From Maribacter sp. (GTDB lineage Bacteria; Bacteroidota; Bacteroidia; Flavobacteriales; Flavobacteriaceae), in the NCBI GenBank assembly GCA_011050675.1, contig DRFI01000028.1:1-64000 (forward strand): 64,000 bases of DNA, read 5' to 3'. Made by a program: the position numbers and the translations under genes. Of the stretch, positions 16,428 through 24,946 are shown piece by piece (position 1 is the first letter of the stretch; each line of letters starts with the position of its first letter). The notes beneath the pieces are model-generated. The model made no database searches. It was given only the letters and a program-made list of their open reading frames with translations, and had not been told where the DNA came from.

Positions 16428-18485
16428 ATGATTCAATTAGGTATACAGATAGGGCATCTTCACCCGCTTTTCGTTCACTTGCCTATTGGTATCATTATGC
16501 TTGCTTTTATTTTAGAGGTATATGGTAGAATAAGAGCGAAAGAGTCTTTTAGTGAGGTGGTAGAATTCACGCTTCTAATTGCAGGAATAACCGCTTTATT
16601 GTCTCTGGGTACAGGTTGGCTTTTAGGAGAAGAAAGTGGCTATGATGAGGATTCACTTTTTTTACATAGATGGATGGCGGTAGCCTTTACCACTACTACT
16701 GTTTTACTTTACCTGGTAAAACGTAGTAAAGCGAGTTGGGTAAGTAAAACGTACATTCCAATGTTTTTAATAGTACTTGCCTTAATTAGCCTAACGGGGC
16801 ATTTTGGTGGTAATATGACTCATGGCGAGGATTATTTATTTATTAAAGAGCAACAAGAAGTGGTAATAACCAATATAGAGGAAGCTCAAGTTTACGCTCA
16901 AGTTATTCAGCCAATTTTAGATGATAAATGTGTTAGTTGTCATAATGCAAACAAAGCTAAAGGGGGATTGTTAATGAACAATTCTAACGAGATAACTAAA
17001 GGTGGTGATAGCGGTAATCTTTTTGATACCATTTCTGGAGAAGAACAATCATTGTTCTTAGCTAGAGTTCATCTTCCATTAGAGAACGAAGATCACATGC
17101 CACCAAAAGGTAAAGTTCAATTAACAGATAATGAAAAAGCATTGTTAGAGTGGTGGATAGAAAACAAAAATTGTTTTGAATGTCAAGTAAACGAGCTGCC
17201 AAGAGAAGAGAAAATGATAGCTATTTTAACCTCGTTAGAAAAAGATACTTCGGCTATTGCCGTGTTAGCTAAAGAAGCGCAAGAAGTACCAAAAGAATGG
17301 ATACAAGGAGTTCGAAATGCAGGTATCTCTATACAGACCCTTTCTGGGAAAAACCATTTGTTAGCCGTTTCTATGGCTAGTATGGATGCAATAACTGCGA
17401 ATAAGTTAGAGTTGCTAGAGGAGTATGCTCCCAATATTATTGAGATGGATTTTGGATTCAGTAATTTTAATGATGAGCTAATGTCTGGTTTAAGTCCATT
17501 CAAAAACCTGCTTAAGTTAAAATTGCAACATACTAAAGTAACGGATGCCATCACTAAAGAATTAAAAAATTTTGAACTATTAGAATCTTTAAATCTTTAT
17601 GGCACTGCAGTAACCGATAAATTGATACTTAAACTAAAGGATAATAAAAAGCTTCAGAATATTTATTTATGGAAAACGGATGTTAGTACAGACGGGTTAG
17701 CCCAGCTTCAAGAAGATATACCTGGTATAACTATTCAGCAAATAGGAGCCGATGTTTTTGAGGCAACTGTTTTGGATCCACCAACTATTATTAGTGAGGC
17801 TAGTTTTTTTACCGATAGTTTAAAGATTAGTATGGAAAGCCTTTTTGACGGTACAGAAGTATACTATACGTTGGACGGTACTGTGCCAACAGAATCATCT
17901 TTGAAATACGAGTCTGATATTGTTTTAACTACTACGGCAAATGTAAAGGCAATAGCAGTGAAAAAGGAGTGGGAGCCAAGCTTTGTAACAGAACGTACGT
18001 TTATCAAGAATAATATAGCGTACGCAAAGGTAAATCTACTGTCAATCCCTAACGAAAAATACAAAGGTCAAAAAGGTAAAACTTTAATGGATCAAAAACG
18101 TGGTTCTATAAATTTTGTAGATGGAAATTGGTTAGGTTTTGAAGGAAAGCACCTTGATGCTATTGTAGAGTTAAAGGAGCAAAATTCAATTTCTAAAGTA
18201 TCTATAGGAGCTTTATCTGCACCTGCCAGCTGGATCTTTTATCCAACTTCTTTCGTAGTATCCGTTTCAAACGATGGAAAAAGTTTTAAAGAGATTGGCA
18301 GGAAAAATATGGGCGAAGAAGTACCGAATGCAGAAGTAAAACTTACTTTTTTCGATTTAGATTTTACACCAACCAAGGCTAAGTACGTAAAGGTATCTAT
18401 TAAAAGTCCGTTGAAGAACCCTAAGTGGCATACAGATCCAGGAGGAAAGAGCTGGATTTTCATTGATGAGGTGGTGTTAAATTAA
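16428..18485 (+). CDS. Membrane DUF2231 / cytochrome c / LRR / CHB_HEX multidomain protein
   Basis: The 685-residue protein starts with a DUF2231-type membrane domain (HLHPLFVHLPIGIIMLAF; about four helices within 1-130, with histidines that could bind haem). A planctomycete-type cytochrome segment follows with C168-V-S-C171-H172 (QPILDDKCVSCHN, then DHMPPKGKVQL). Next is a leucine-rich-repeat-like stretch (about 320-430), a CHB_HEX module (VYYTLDGTVPTESSLKY) and a discoidin-like C-terminus ending in SWIFIDEVVLN. The architecture suggests an inner-membrane electron-transfer anchor with periplasmic binding modules. It is one base past the previous stop. Its last two modules duplicate those of that gene. 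Confidence 0.85.
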   Translation: MIQLGIQIGHLHPLFVHLPIGIIMLAFILEVYGRIRAKESFSEVVEFTLLIAGITALLSLGTGWLLGEESGYDEDSLFLHRWMAVAFTTTTVLLYLVKRSKASWVSKTYIPMFLIVLALISLTGHFGGNMTHGEDYLFIKEQQEVVITNIEEAQVYAQVIQPILDDKCVSCHNANKAKGGLLMNNSNEITKGGDSGNLFDTISGEEQSLFLARVHLPLENEDHMPPKGKVQLTDNEKALLEWWIENKNCFECQVNELPREEKMIAILTSLEKDTSAIAVLAKEAQEVPKEWIQGVRNAGISIQTLSGKNHLLAVSMASMDAITANKLELLEEYAPNIIEMDFGFSNFNDELMSGLSPFKNLLKLKLQHTKVTDAITKELKNFELLESLNLYGTAVTDKLILKLKDNKKLQNIYLWKTDVSTDGLAQLQEDIPGITIQQIGADVFEATVLDPPTIISEASFFTDSLKISMESLFDGTEVYYTLDGTVPTESSLKYESDIVLTTTANVKAIAVKKEWEPSFVTERTFIKNNIAYAKVNLLSIPNEKYKGQKGKTLMDQKRGSINFVDGNWLGFEGKHLDAIVELKEQNSISKVSIGALSAPASWIFYPTSFVVSVSNDGKSFKEIGRKNMGEEVPNAEVKLTFFDLDFTPTKAKYVKVSIKSPLKNPKWHTDPGGKSWIFIDEVVLN

Positions 18486-18537
18486 TCTTTTTCTATCTAG
18501 TTTATTTTCGTAATTGTTGAAACCTAAAGAATATAGC

Positions 18538-19971
18538 ATGATTTCTAAATTGAATTGTTTACTAATATTATCAATTTTTATAGGACAGAAGATAATAGGT
18601 CAAAATGTTAATGAAAAAGAGTCTATTCAGCCAAACATCATTTTAATTTTTACGGATGACCAAGGGTATAATGATGTTGGGGTTTTTGGTGCCGATGATA
18701 TTGAAACGCCAAATCTTGACCAAATGGCTAAAGATGGGGCAAAGCTTACCAATTTTTATGCTGCCCAAGCAGTTTGTTCAGCTTCTAGAGCAGGAATTCT
18801 AACGGGTAGTTACCCAAACAGAATAGGCGTACATAATGCTTTTATGCCTAATAGTAAGGTTGGGTTAAACCCGAGTGAGACAACTCTTGCAGAAATGTTA
18901 AAAGATAAAGGATACACCACTGCTATTTTTGGTAAATGGCATTTAGGCGATGCACAAGAATTTATGCCGAATAATCAAGGTTTTGATGAGTATTATGGAA
19001 TACCGTATTCTAATGATATGTGGCCGTTGCACCCACAACAAGGACCAATCTTTGATTTTGGGCCATTGCCTTTATATGAAAACGAAAGGGTGATAGATAC
19101 ACTTACGGATCAAACGAATCTTACAACCAGAATTACTGAGCGTAGTGTAGATTTTATAACAAGGAATAAAGACAATCCGTTCTTTTTGTATGTTCCGCAT
19201 CCACAGCCGCATGTGCCTCTTTTTGTCTCCGATAAATTTAAAGGTAAATCCAATAGAGGGCTTTATGGCGATGTCATTATGGAGTTAGATTGGTCTGTCG
19301 GTGAAATTATTAAGTCAGTAGAGCAAAATGGTTTAACCGAGAATACAATTATCATTTTTACTTCAGATAATGGACCCTGGTTAGCTTATGGAAATCATTC
19401 TGGTAGTGCTTTGCCATTTAGGGAAGGTAAAGGAACCGGATGGGAAGGTGGACAACGAGAACCTTTTCTAATTAAATATCCAGAGAAAATAGAGGCAGGT
19501 ATAACTATTGATGCTCCTGTTATGGCAATTGATATATTACCTTCTATAGCAGAGGTAACCGAAGCAGTGTTACCAACTAATATAATAGATGGCAAAAGTG
19601 CATGGAGCCTTTTTACTGGGAAAACAGATAAAAGTCCGCAAGAAGCTTATTTCTTTTATTACAGGGTCAATGAGTTGTTTGGGGTTAGATATGGAAAGTG
19701 GAAGCTATATTTTCCACATAGGTATAGAACGATGAATGGACAAGAGCCGGGAAAAGATGGTTTACCTGGAAATTACAAGATGATTGACTTAAACCAAATA
19801 GAATTATATAATTTGGAAACTGATATCAGCGAAACAAAAAACGTGGCTACAAAGAACCCTAAAGTGGTTGCTGAAATTCAACAGTTGGCAAATGATATGC
19901 GTAATAGACTTGGTGATTCTCTTTTTGATATGGAGGGTGCCGAGAATAGATTACCTGGTAGAATAGACTAA
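18538..19971 (+). CDS. Sulfatase, S1 family, exported
   Basis: The protein has a cleavable signal peptide (LNCLLILSIFIGQKIIGQ) and the S1 sulfatase fold, with metal ligands in LIFTDDQGYNDVG and HPQPHVPL. The formylglycine motif is CSASRAGILTG, with the cysteine at residue 80 from the chosen start. The usual third motif residue is Pro (C-x-P-x-R); here it is Ala, a variant also accepted by formylglycine-forming systems. The ATG at 18538 is preferred to an upstream TTG at 18514 because it opens the signal peptide. It would remove sulfate esters from a glycan. It is last in the plus-strand run and convergent with the FG-GAP gene. Confidence 0.93.
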   Translation: MISKLNCLLILSIFIGQKIIGQNVNEKESIQPNIILIFTDDQGYNDVGVFGADDIETPNLDQMAKDGAKLTNFYAAQAVCSASRAGILTGSYPNRIGVHNAFMPNSKVGLNPSETTLAEMLKDKGYTTAIFGKWHLGDAQEFMPNNQGFDEYYGIPYSNDMWPLHPQQGPIFDFGPLPLYENERVIDTLTDQTNLTTRITERSVDFITRNKDNPFFLYVPHPQPHVPLFVSDKFKGKSNRGLYGDVIMELDWSVGEIIKSVEQNGLTENTIIIFTSDNGPWLAYGNHSGSALPFREGKGTGWEGGQREPFLIKYPEKIEAGITIDAPVMAIDILPSIAEVTEAVLPTNIIDGKSAWSLFTGKTDKSPQEAYFFYYRVNELFGVRYGKWKLYFPHRYRTMNGQEPGKDGLPGNYKMIDLNQIELYNLETDISETKNVATKNPKVVAEIQQLANDMRNRLGDSLFDMEGAENRLPGRID

Positions 19972-20003
19972 TTCATTTTTAATTTACCCAGAAGCTGTAA
20001 TTG

Positions 20004-23000
20004 CTACTTTAGGAGTTCAAAAAACTGAAGCGCATCATTGTTATTACCTACTAAATAATAGTCCTTTTTATTGTTGGTTATCGTTATTAGCTTTTTAGCA
20101 TCTTTTGCGGCATAGAAACCTAACTCTGAGCCACGCTTTGCGGTAAAACTACCTTTTCCATCACCTAATAACAAAACACCTGTACCAGCATCGTTTCTAG
20201 GCGTTTCTATTTCCGACACATACATATTGCCTATACCAAGAATATCTAATGACCCGTCGCCGTTAAAATCGCTTATAAGCATGTCGTTGAGGTTAGTTAG
20301 CTGAGCTAAGTTTGGTAAGTTGGTCATTTTAAATTGACCATTACCTTTATTCTCAATGTAAACCGATGCGAAAGTATCTGCACTGTAATGCAACGAGTTC
20401 TTTAATTTTTCCTCGCCGTAAACATCTTTTAATTCCATGGATGCAAAAGCGTCATACTTAACAATTTTTTTCTTTAAATCTGGAATCTGCTCAGAGGAAC
20501 AAGAAAAACCTCTAAGTGGGTAATGCTTTTCTTTGTTGTAATATCCTAGAACAATATCTGCATTGCCATTGGCATCAAAATCATTGTAATAAACATCAAA
20601 AGGTTTATCGGAGCTGGTTTTGTATTTGTAATTGAGACCTAAATTACCAGCTATGTAATCCATATCGCCATCATTATCAAAATCTCCTTGTTCTATGCTA
20701 AACCACCAGCCGTACGATGATTTAAAATCTTCAATTTCAAGTTTTGATAAGTTTCCGTTATTGTTTTCGAAAACAGTAATAGGCATCCATTCGCCAACAA
20801 CCATTAAATCTAAATCATTGTCATTATCATAGTCACTCCATATAGCATCGGTTACCATCCCCATGTTTAATAACTGTGGTGATAATGATTCTGTTTTATT
20901 TGTTAATTGTCCGTTATCATTAATAAGTAACATACTAGATGCCGGATTTGGATATTGCTGTGGTGTGTGCCTAGCGCCTATAAAAAGATCCATATCACCA
21001 TCACCATCATAATCTGCCGCTTTTACGGTGGAACCACTAATTCTACTGCTATTTAAAATCGCACCTTTTTTAAATGAACCATTACCCTGGTTTAGGTAAA
21101 TTCTATCGGTGTAGTGGAAATCATTTTTTGGATATTCGTTACCACCGCTAACGACATACAAGTCGTTTAATCCGTCATTATTAATATCTACAAAAAGAGC
21201 ATCGATATCTTCATACGCAGATTCTTTTTTCCAGAATTCTGTCTGAAATTTTTTGAAACTACCGTTTTGTTCTTGAATAAATAACGAGGGAGATTGATTT
21301 GCTGCGCCACCAATATAAAAATCATCTAAACCGTCATTATTAATATCCCCAGCAGTTAAGGCTGGTCCAAATTGCGATAACTTATGGGGTAGTAAAATCT
21401 GCTTTTCAAAATCATCAAAGCTATTTTCAATATGGTTGAATTTCGCAGGAAATGCTGAAGTCTTATCCGCAAAAAGATACTTAGAAGATTCTTCGGGTTT
21501 CGCGTTTAACTTTTCGGAATCACTAGATGAAAATTTCAGAATTTGATTTGTCTGAATGTCCTTTTCAATAGTTCTATTTCCATTAGGCCAAAGTATGGTT
21601 AGACTATCTATTTTACTAAGATTGTTTAATCCAAAATGTAAGATAGATTCACTTGTGGAATATATACCCCTAACATTTGTGGTTTCTAAAGTTTGTATAC
21701 CCTGTGAGGTGTAAACTTGAACTCTCGCGCCAAAAGTAGGTTTGTGATTATCGTCAAGTAATTCAATTCTTAAAAAATTCCGGTCTCTAGCCGTTTCAGA
21801 GTTGTTTTTGTAAATGAAAGCTTCGTTATTAATATTATTTACTACTAAATCTAAATCACCATCATTGTCAAAATCGGCATATGCAGAACCATTAGAAAAC
21901 GATTCATCATCTAAACCCCATGCTTTAGAGCTGTTTTCAAATTCAAGTTCTCCTTTGTTTTTATAAGCATAGTTTCTTAAAGGTTGGGAGGGAACCATGT
22001 TTACTGCCTTTTCTAGGTCAACTACGTCCCATATACTTTTAATGTTCTGTGCATTATGGTTTTTCTGAAGCCAATTTGCCCTAGTGGTATTTATGTAGTT
22101 AGCTACGTTTTTATCAGCATCAGTATTTCTAATATCTCTTAGAAGTCCATTGGTTACATAGGTATCTTTTAATCCGTCATTGTCAAAATCAGCTATTAGG
22201 TTAGACCAGCTCCAATCAGTTGCTGCCATACCAGAAAACTGCGCAATGTTACTGAAGGTTTCATTGCCGTTATTAAGTTGTAGGGTATTGTACATATACT
22301 GAAAACCGCCACCATCTTCCACCACTTTCCAGAATGAACCAATGTTCATACCACTCATGTTAGACTTTAGTCTAAAGTTATCTTCCGAAACCATATCAAG
22401 TACAAAAATATCTAGATTCTGGTCGTTGTTAATGTCCGCAATATCGACACCCATACTGTAATAGGAAGTCTGTTTTAAAGCACTTTTTTCAATGCTGGAA
22501 AAAGTACCGTCTTGGTTGTTTAGGAATAAAAAGTCTGGAGCATAAAAATCATTGGCAACATATAGGTCTGTCCAGCCATCATTATTTATATCACTTGCAG
22601 AAACGGCATTGGGGAATCCGGTTTTGTCGATTCCTGCAATTTTAGAAACATCTTTGAAAGTATCTCCGTTGTTTTTATAAAGTTTTAATGCATATTCAGG
22701 TATAAGAAGATTGTCTGCATTGTGGTATTGAGAAAGACTACCAGGATTTGGTGGTTGCGTTAAAAGGAATAAATCTAGTAATCCGTCTTTATCATAATCT
22801 AAAAAAGTAGCATGTCTTGTTCTTTCAGTATTTGCGATAAGATATGCTTCTGCCTTTTCTTCAAAGGTACCATCGCCTTTATTGATGTATAATAGATTTC
22901 TTCGCCACTCAGGATTTTCATCATAAAGCTCTCTACTAATATAGATATCTAAATGTCCGTCATTATTAATATCAGCAACGGTAACGCCAGTTGACCATCC

Positions 23001-23339
23001 GTCGAAATTTATGATTCCAGCTTCTTCAGTCTTGTCAATGAAGCTTAAATTACCTTGGTTGATATATAGTTTGTCTGGCACCATATTGCCTGCAAAGAAG
23101 ATATCTTGAAGACCGTCATTATTAAAATCACCAACACCAACACCTGCACCACCGTAGAAATTAGCATATGCAAATATGTTTTTATCCTTATCGTCTTTTA
23201 CACGATTGTTAAAGTCAATACCTGTTTCATCAGATTTTAGTAAAGTGAATAGTTTTTCATTTACTTCAATTTCCTTAGTAGTAGTGTTACAGCATATAAA
23301 CAGTAAAGAACAGCAATAAAATAAAAGCTTGGTTTTCAT
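20004..23339 (-). CDS. Large FG-GAP/VCBS repeat lipoprotein with ASPIC/UnbV domain
   Basis: The 1111-residue protein has a lipoprotein signal (LLFICCNTT) and more than ten Asp-rich calcium-binding repeats of the type DxNxDGxxD (DFNNDGLQDIFFAGN, DINNDGHLDIYISRE and others). These are FG-GAP/VCBS propeller blades, arranged as two propellers flanking an ASPIC/UnbV domain at about 530-600 (GARVQVYTSQGIQTLETTN). Homologues often accompany SusC/SusD pairs in marine Bacteroidetes, probably as surface calcium-dependent binding proteins. It follows susD, but a terminator lies between them. Confidence 0.9.
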   Translation of the reverse strand: MKTKLLFYCCSLLFICCNTTTKEIEVNEKLFTLLKSDETGIDFNNRVKDDKDKNIFAYANFYGGAGVGVGDFNNDGLQDIFFAGNMVPDKLYINQGNLSFIDKTEEAGIINFDGWSTGVTVADINNDGHLDIYISRELYDENPEWRRNLLYINKGDGTFEEKAEAYLIANTERTRHATFLDYDKDGLLDLFLLTQPPNPGSLSQYHNADNLLIPEYALKLYKNNGDTFKDVSKIAGIDKTGFPNAVSASDINNDGWTDLYVANDFYAPDFLFLNNQDGTFSSIEKSALKQTSYYSMGVDIADINNDQNLDIFVLDMVSEDNFRLKSNMSGMNIGSFWKVVEDGGGFQYMYNTLQLNNGNETFSNIAQFSGMAATDWSWSNLIADFDNDGLKDTYVTNGLLRDIRNTDADKNVANYINTTRANWLQKNHNAQNIKSIWDVVDLEKAVNMVPSQPLRNYAYKNKGELEFENSSKAWGLDDESFSNGSAYADFDNDGDLDLVVNNINNEAFIYKNNSETARDRNFLRIELLDDNHKPTFGARVQVYTSQGIQTLETTNVRGIYSTSESILHFGLNNLSKIDSLTILWPNGNRTIEKDIQTNQILKFSSSDSEKLNAKPEESSKYLFADKTSAFPAKFNHIENSFDDFEKQILLPHKLSQFGPALTAGDINNDGLDDFYIGGAANQSPSLFIQEQNGSFKKFQTEFWKKESAYEDIDALFVDINNDGLNDLYVVSGGNEYPKNDFHYTDRIYLNQGNGSFKKGAILNSSRISGSTVKAADYDGDGDMDLFIGARHTPQQYPNPASSMLLINDNGQLTNKTESLSPQLLNMGMVTDAIWSDYDNDNDLDLMVVGEWMPITVFENNNGNLSKLEIEDFKSSYGWWFSIEQGDFDNDGDMDYIAGNLGLNYKYKTSSDKPFDVYYNDFDANGNADIVLGYYNKEKHYPLRGFSCSSEQIPDLKKKIVKYDAFASMELKDVYGEEKLKNSLHYSADTFASVYIENKGNGQFKMTNLPNLAQLTNLNDMLISDFNGDGSLDILGIGNMYVSEIETPRNDAGTGVLLLGDGKGSFTAKRGSELGFYAAKDAKKLITITNNKKDYYLVGNNNDALQFFELLK

Positions 23340-23366
23340 GATTACAAGATACTATTTTACACAAAA

Positions 23367-23390
23367 AAAAGGAGAGTTTCCCCTCCTTTT
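23367..23390 (-). terminator. Terminator after susD
   Basis: On the minus strand AAAAGGAG pairs with CTCCTTTT around an eight-base loop and is followed by further T residues. It lies between the susD-like stop and the FG-GAP gene and would reduce expression of the latter relative to susCD. Confidence 0.75.
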
Positions 23391-23455
23391 CAAACTCAAT
23401 ATAAATTAACTCAACTATTATGAGAGGTTTCACTCAAAAACCTGTCGTAATATTG

Positions 23456-24937
23456 TTATTGTGCATCCCACCAAACTCTAGTGGTAAGAACATCTGGCCC
23501 TTGAGCTGCTACTGCAGCTGCATAATTATCAGGGTTATTACTTTGTTCACTCTCAGAATACGTAAGTCTTCTTGGTATAGTACCATTGGTTACATTACCA
23601 GGGTAGTTTACAGGTGTAAGATTAGGAAATCCTGATCTTCTCCAGTTAGAAAACGTTTCATATTCATTTAAGAATGTTGCTGCCCAATATTGTGTGTTTA
23701 TTTGCTCTATAGCATTTGCAGCATCATATGGGTTTGCAGTTAAATAGTCTGTAATGTCGCCATCAGCTATAACTGCATTTTCTCCGTATAGGGATAAATG
23801 TTTCATAGCAGCCGTTACACCATTATTGTAGTGTGTAGCAGCATCACCAGCAAGACCCCAACGTACATTTGATTCTGCTAGCATAAACTCTACTTCAGCA
23901 TATGTTTGGAAAATCATTGGAGTTGTTTCTCCTGTTATGATATTTCTATTTGGCTCAGCATAAGCATCTGTATTGTCTTCTCCGGTTTGCTCTAATAACA
24001 TTGGAGAATCTAATCCATTAGGAAAACCTATTAAATCTTCAGAAACGGTACTACCATCACTTCTTCTTGCTGCTAAAATCGGTAGTCTTGGGTCATCACC
24101 ACCTTGAAGAAAATCAATGAAAGTCTTACTCATTCTTGGGTTACTGTCTGCTGTGAAAACTTCTCCTATTCCATTTTTGTTGTCAGCATCATGTTGTAGG
24201 TAGAAAATATCTTCATTTGAAGTCATTACACCACCAGCGATAGCTTTGGTTGCCCAAGCTTGTGATGCTGCTGGGTCAACTTTTATCAATCTAAGACCTA
24301 AACGTAACATTAATGAATTTGCTAGCTTTTTCCATTTAGCTTGATCACCTCCGTAAATTACATCTGCAGATCCGAATTCTGAAGTTCCAGTACCTAAAGC
24401 GGCAGCTGATTCTTCTAATTCCTTTAATAAATCTGGGTATATTTCACTTTGTGCATCATACTTAGGAAGGAAAATACCATCTATTACTGCTTTACCAGCT
24501 TCGGTATAAGGTATATCACCATATAAATCTGTAAGCCTAGAATAAGCAAAAACACGTAATATTCTAACAATAGCCTTCATTTCCTCTGGAGAATTCTCTT
24601 CTTCCATTTGAAATTGCAAATCTTCTATAGATTTTATGGCGTTGCCATAATAACGATCTAATAAAGAAGAAGCATAGCCTCTGTTCCAAGTATATTTATC
24701 TCCACTCCAATATCCTGCAGTGGTAGAAATATGCTGCATCATTGTAGATTGGTAAATCATACCAGCTCTCCAATTGTCATATCGCTCACTAGAGATAAAT
24801 TTTATAATAGCAGTTAGCTTATTACTAGCTGCAACTTGACTTGGCTTGGTAGGATTGACGTTCAATTCTTCAAAACCATCGTCACATGCACCAACAAAAA
24901 GTAGTGCGAACATTAGTATAAATATTGATTTTTTCAT
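23456..24937 (-). CDS. SusD/RagB-like surface nutrient-binding lipoprotein
   Basis: The 493-residue protein has lipobox FVGAC (C18) followed by acidic residues, a surface-export signal in Bacteroidetes. The body (DDGFEELNVNPTKPSQV, then LRVFAYSRLTDLYGDIPYTEA) matches the SusD-like_2 group of TPR-containing binding proteins. It caps the SusC transporter encoded nine bases upstream and captures oligomeric substrate at the cell surface. The ligand cannot be read from the sequence. Confidence 0.95.
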   Translation of the reverse strand: MKKSIFILMFALLFVGACDDGFEELNVNPTKPSQVAASNKLTAIIKFISSERYDNWRAGMIYQSTMMQHISTTAGYWSGDKYTWNRGYASSLLDRYYGNAIKSIEDLQFQMEEENSPEEMKAIVRILRVFAYSRLTDLYGDIPYTEAGKAVIDGIFLPKYDAQSEIYPDLLKELEESAAALGTGTSEFGSADVIYGGDQAKWKKLANSLMLRLGLRLIKVDPAASQAWATKAIAGGVMTSNEDIFYLQHDADNKNGIGEVFTADSNPRMSKTFIDFLQGGDDPRLPILAARRSDGSTVSEDLIGFPNGLDSPMLLEQTGEDNTDAYAEPNRNIITGETTPMIFQTYAEVEFMLAESNVRWGLAGDAATHYNNGVTAAMKHLSLYGENAVIADGDITDYLTANPYDAANAIEQINTQYWAATFLNEYETFSNWRRSGFPNLTPVNYPGNVTNGTIPRRLTYSESEQSNNPDNYAAAVAAQGPDVLTTRVWWDAQ

Positions 24938-24946
24938 AGTTCTCTT

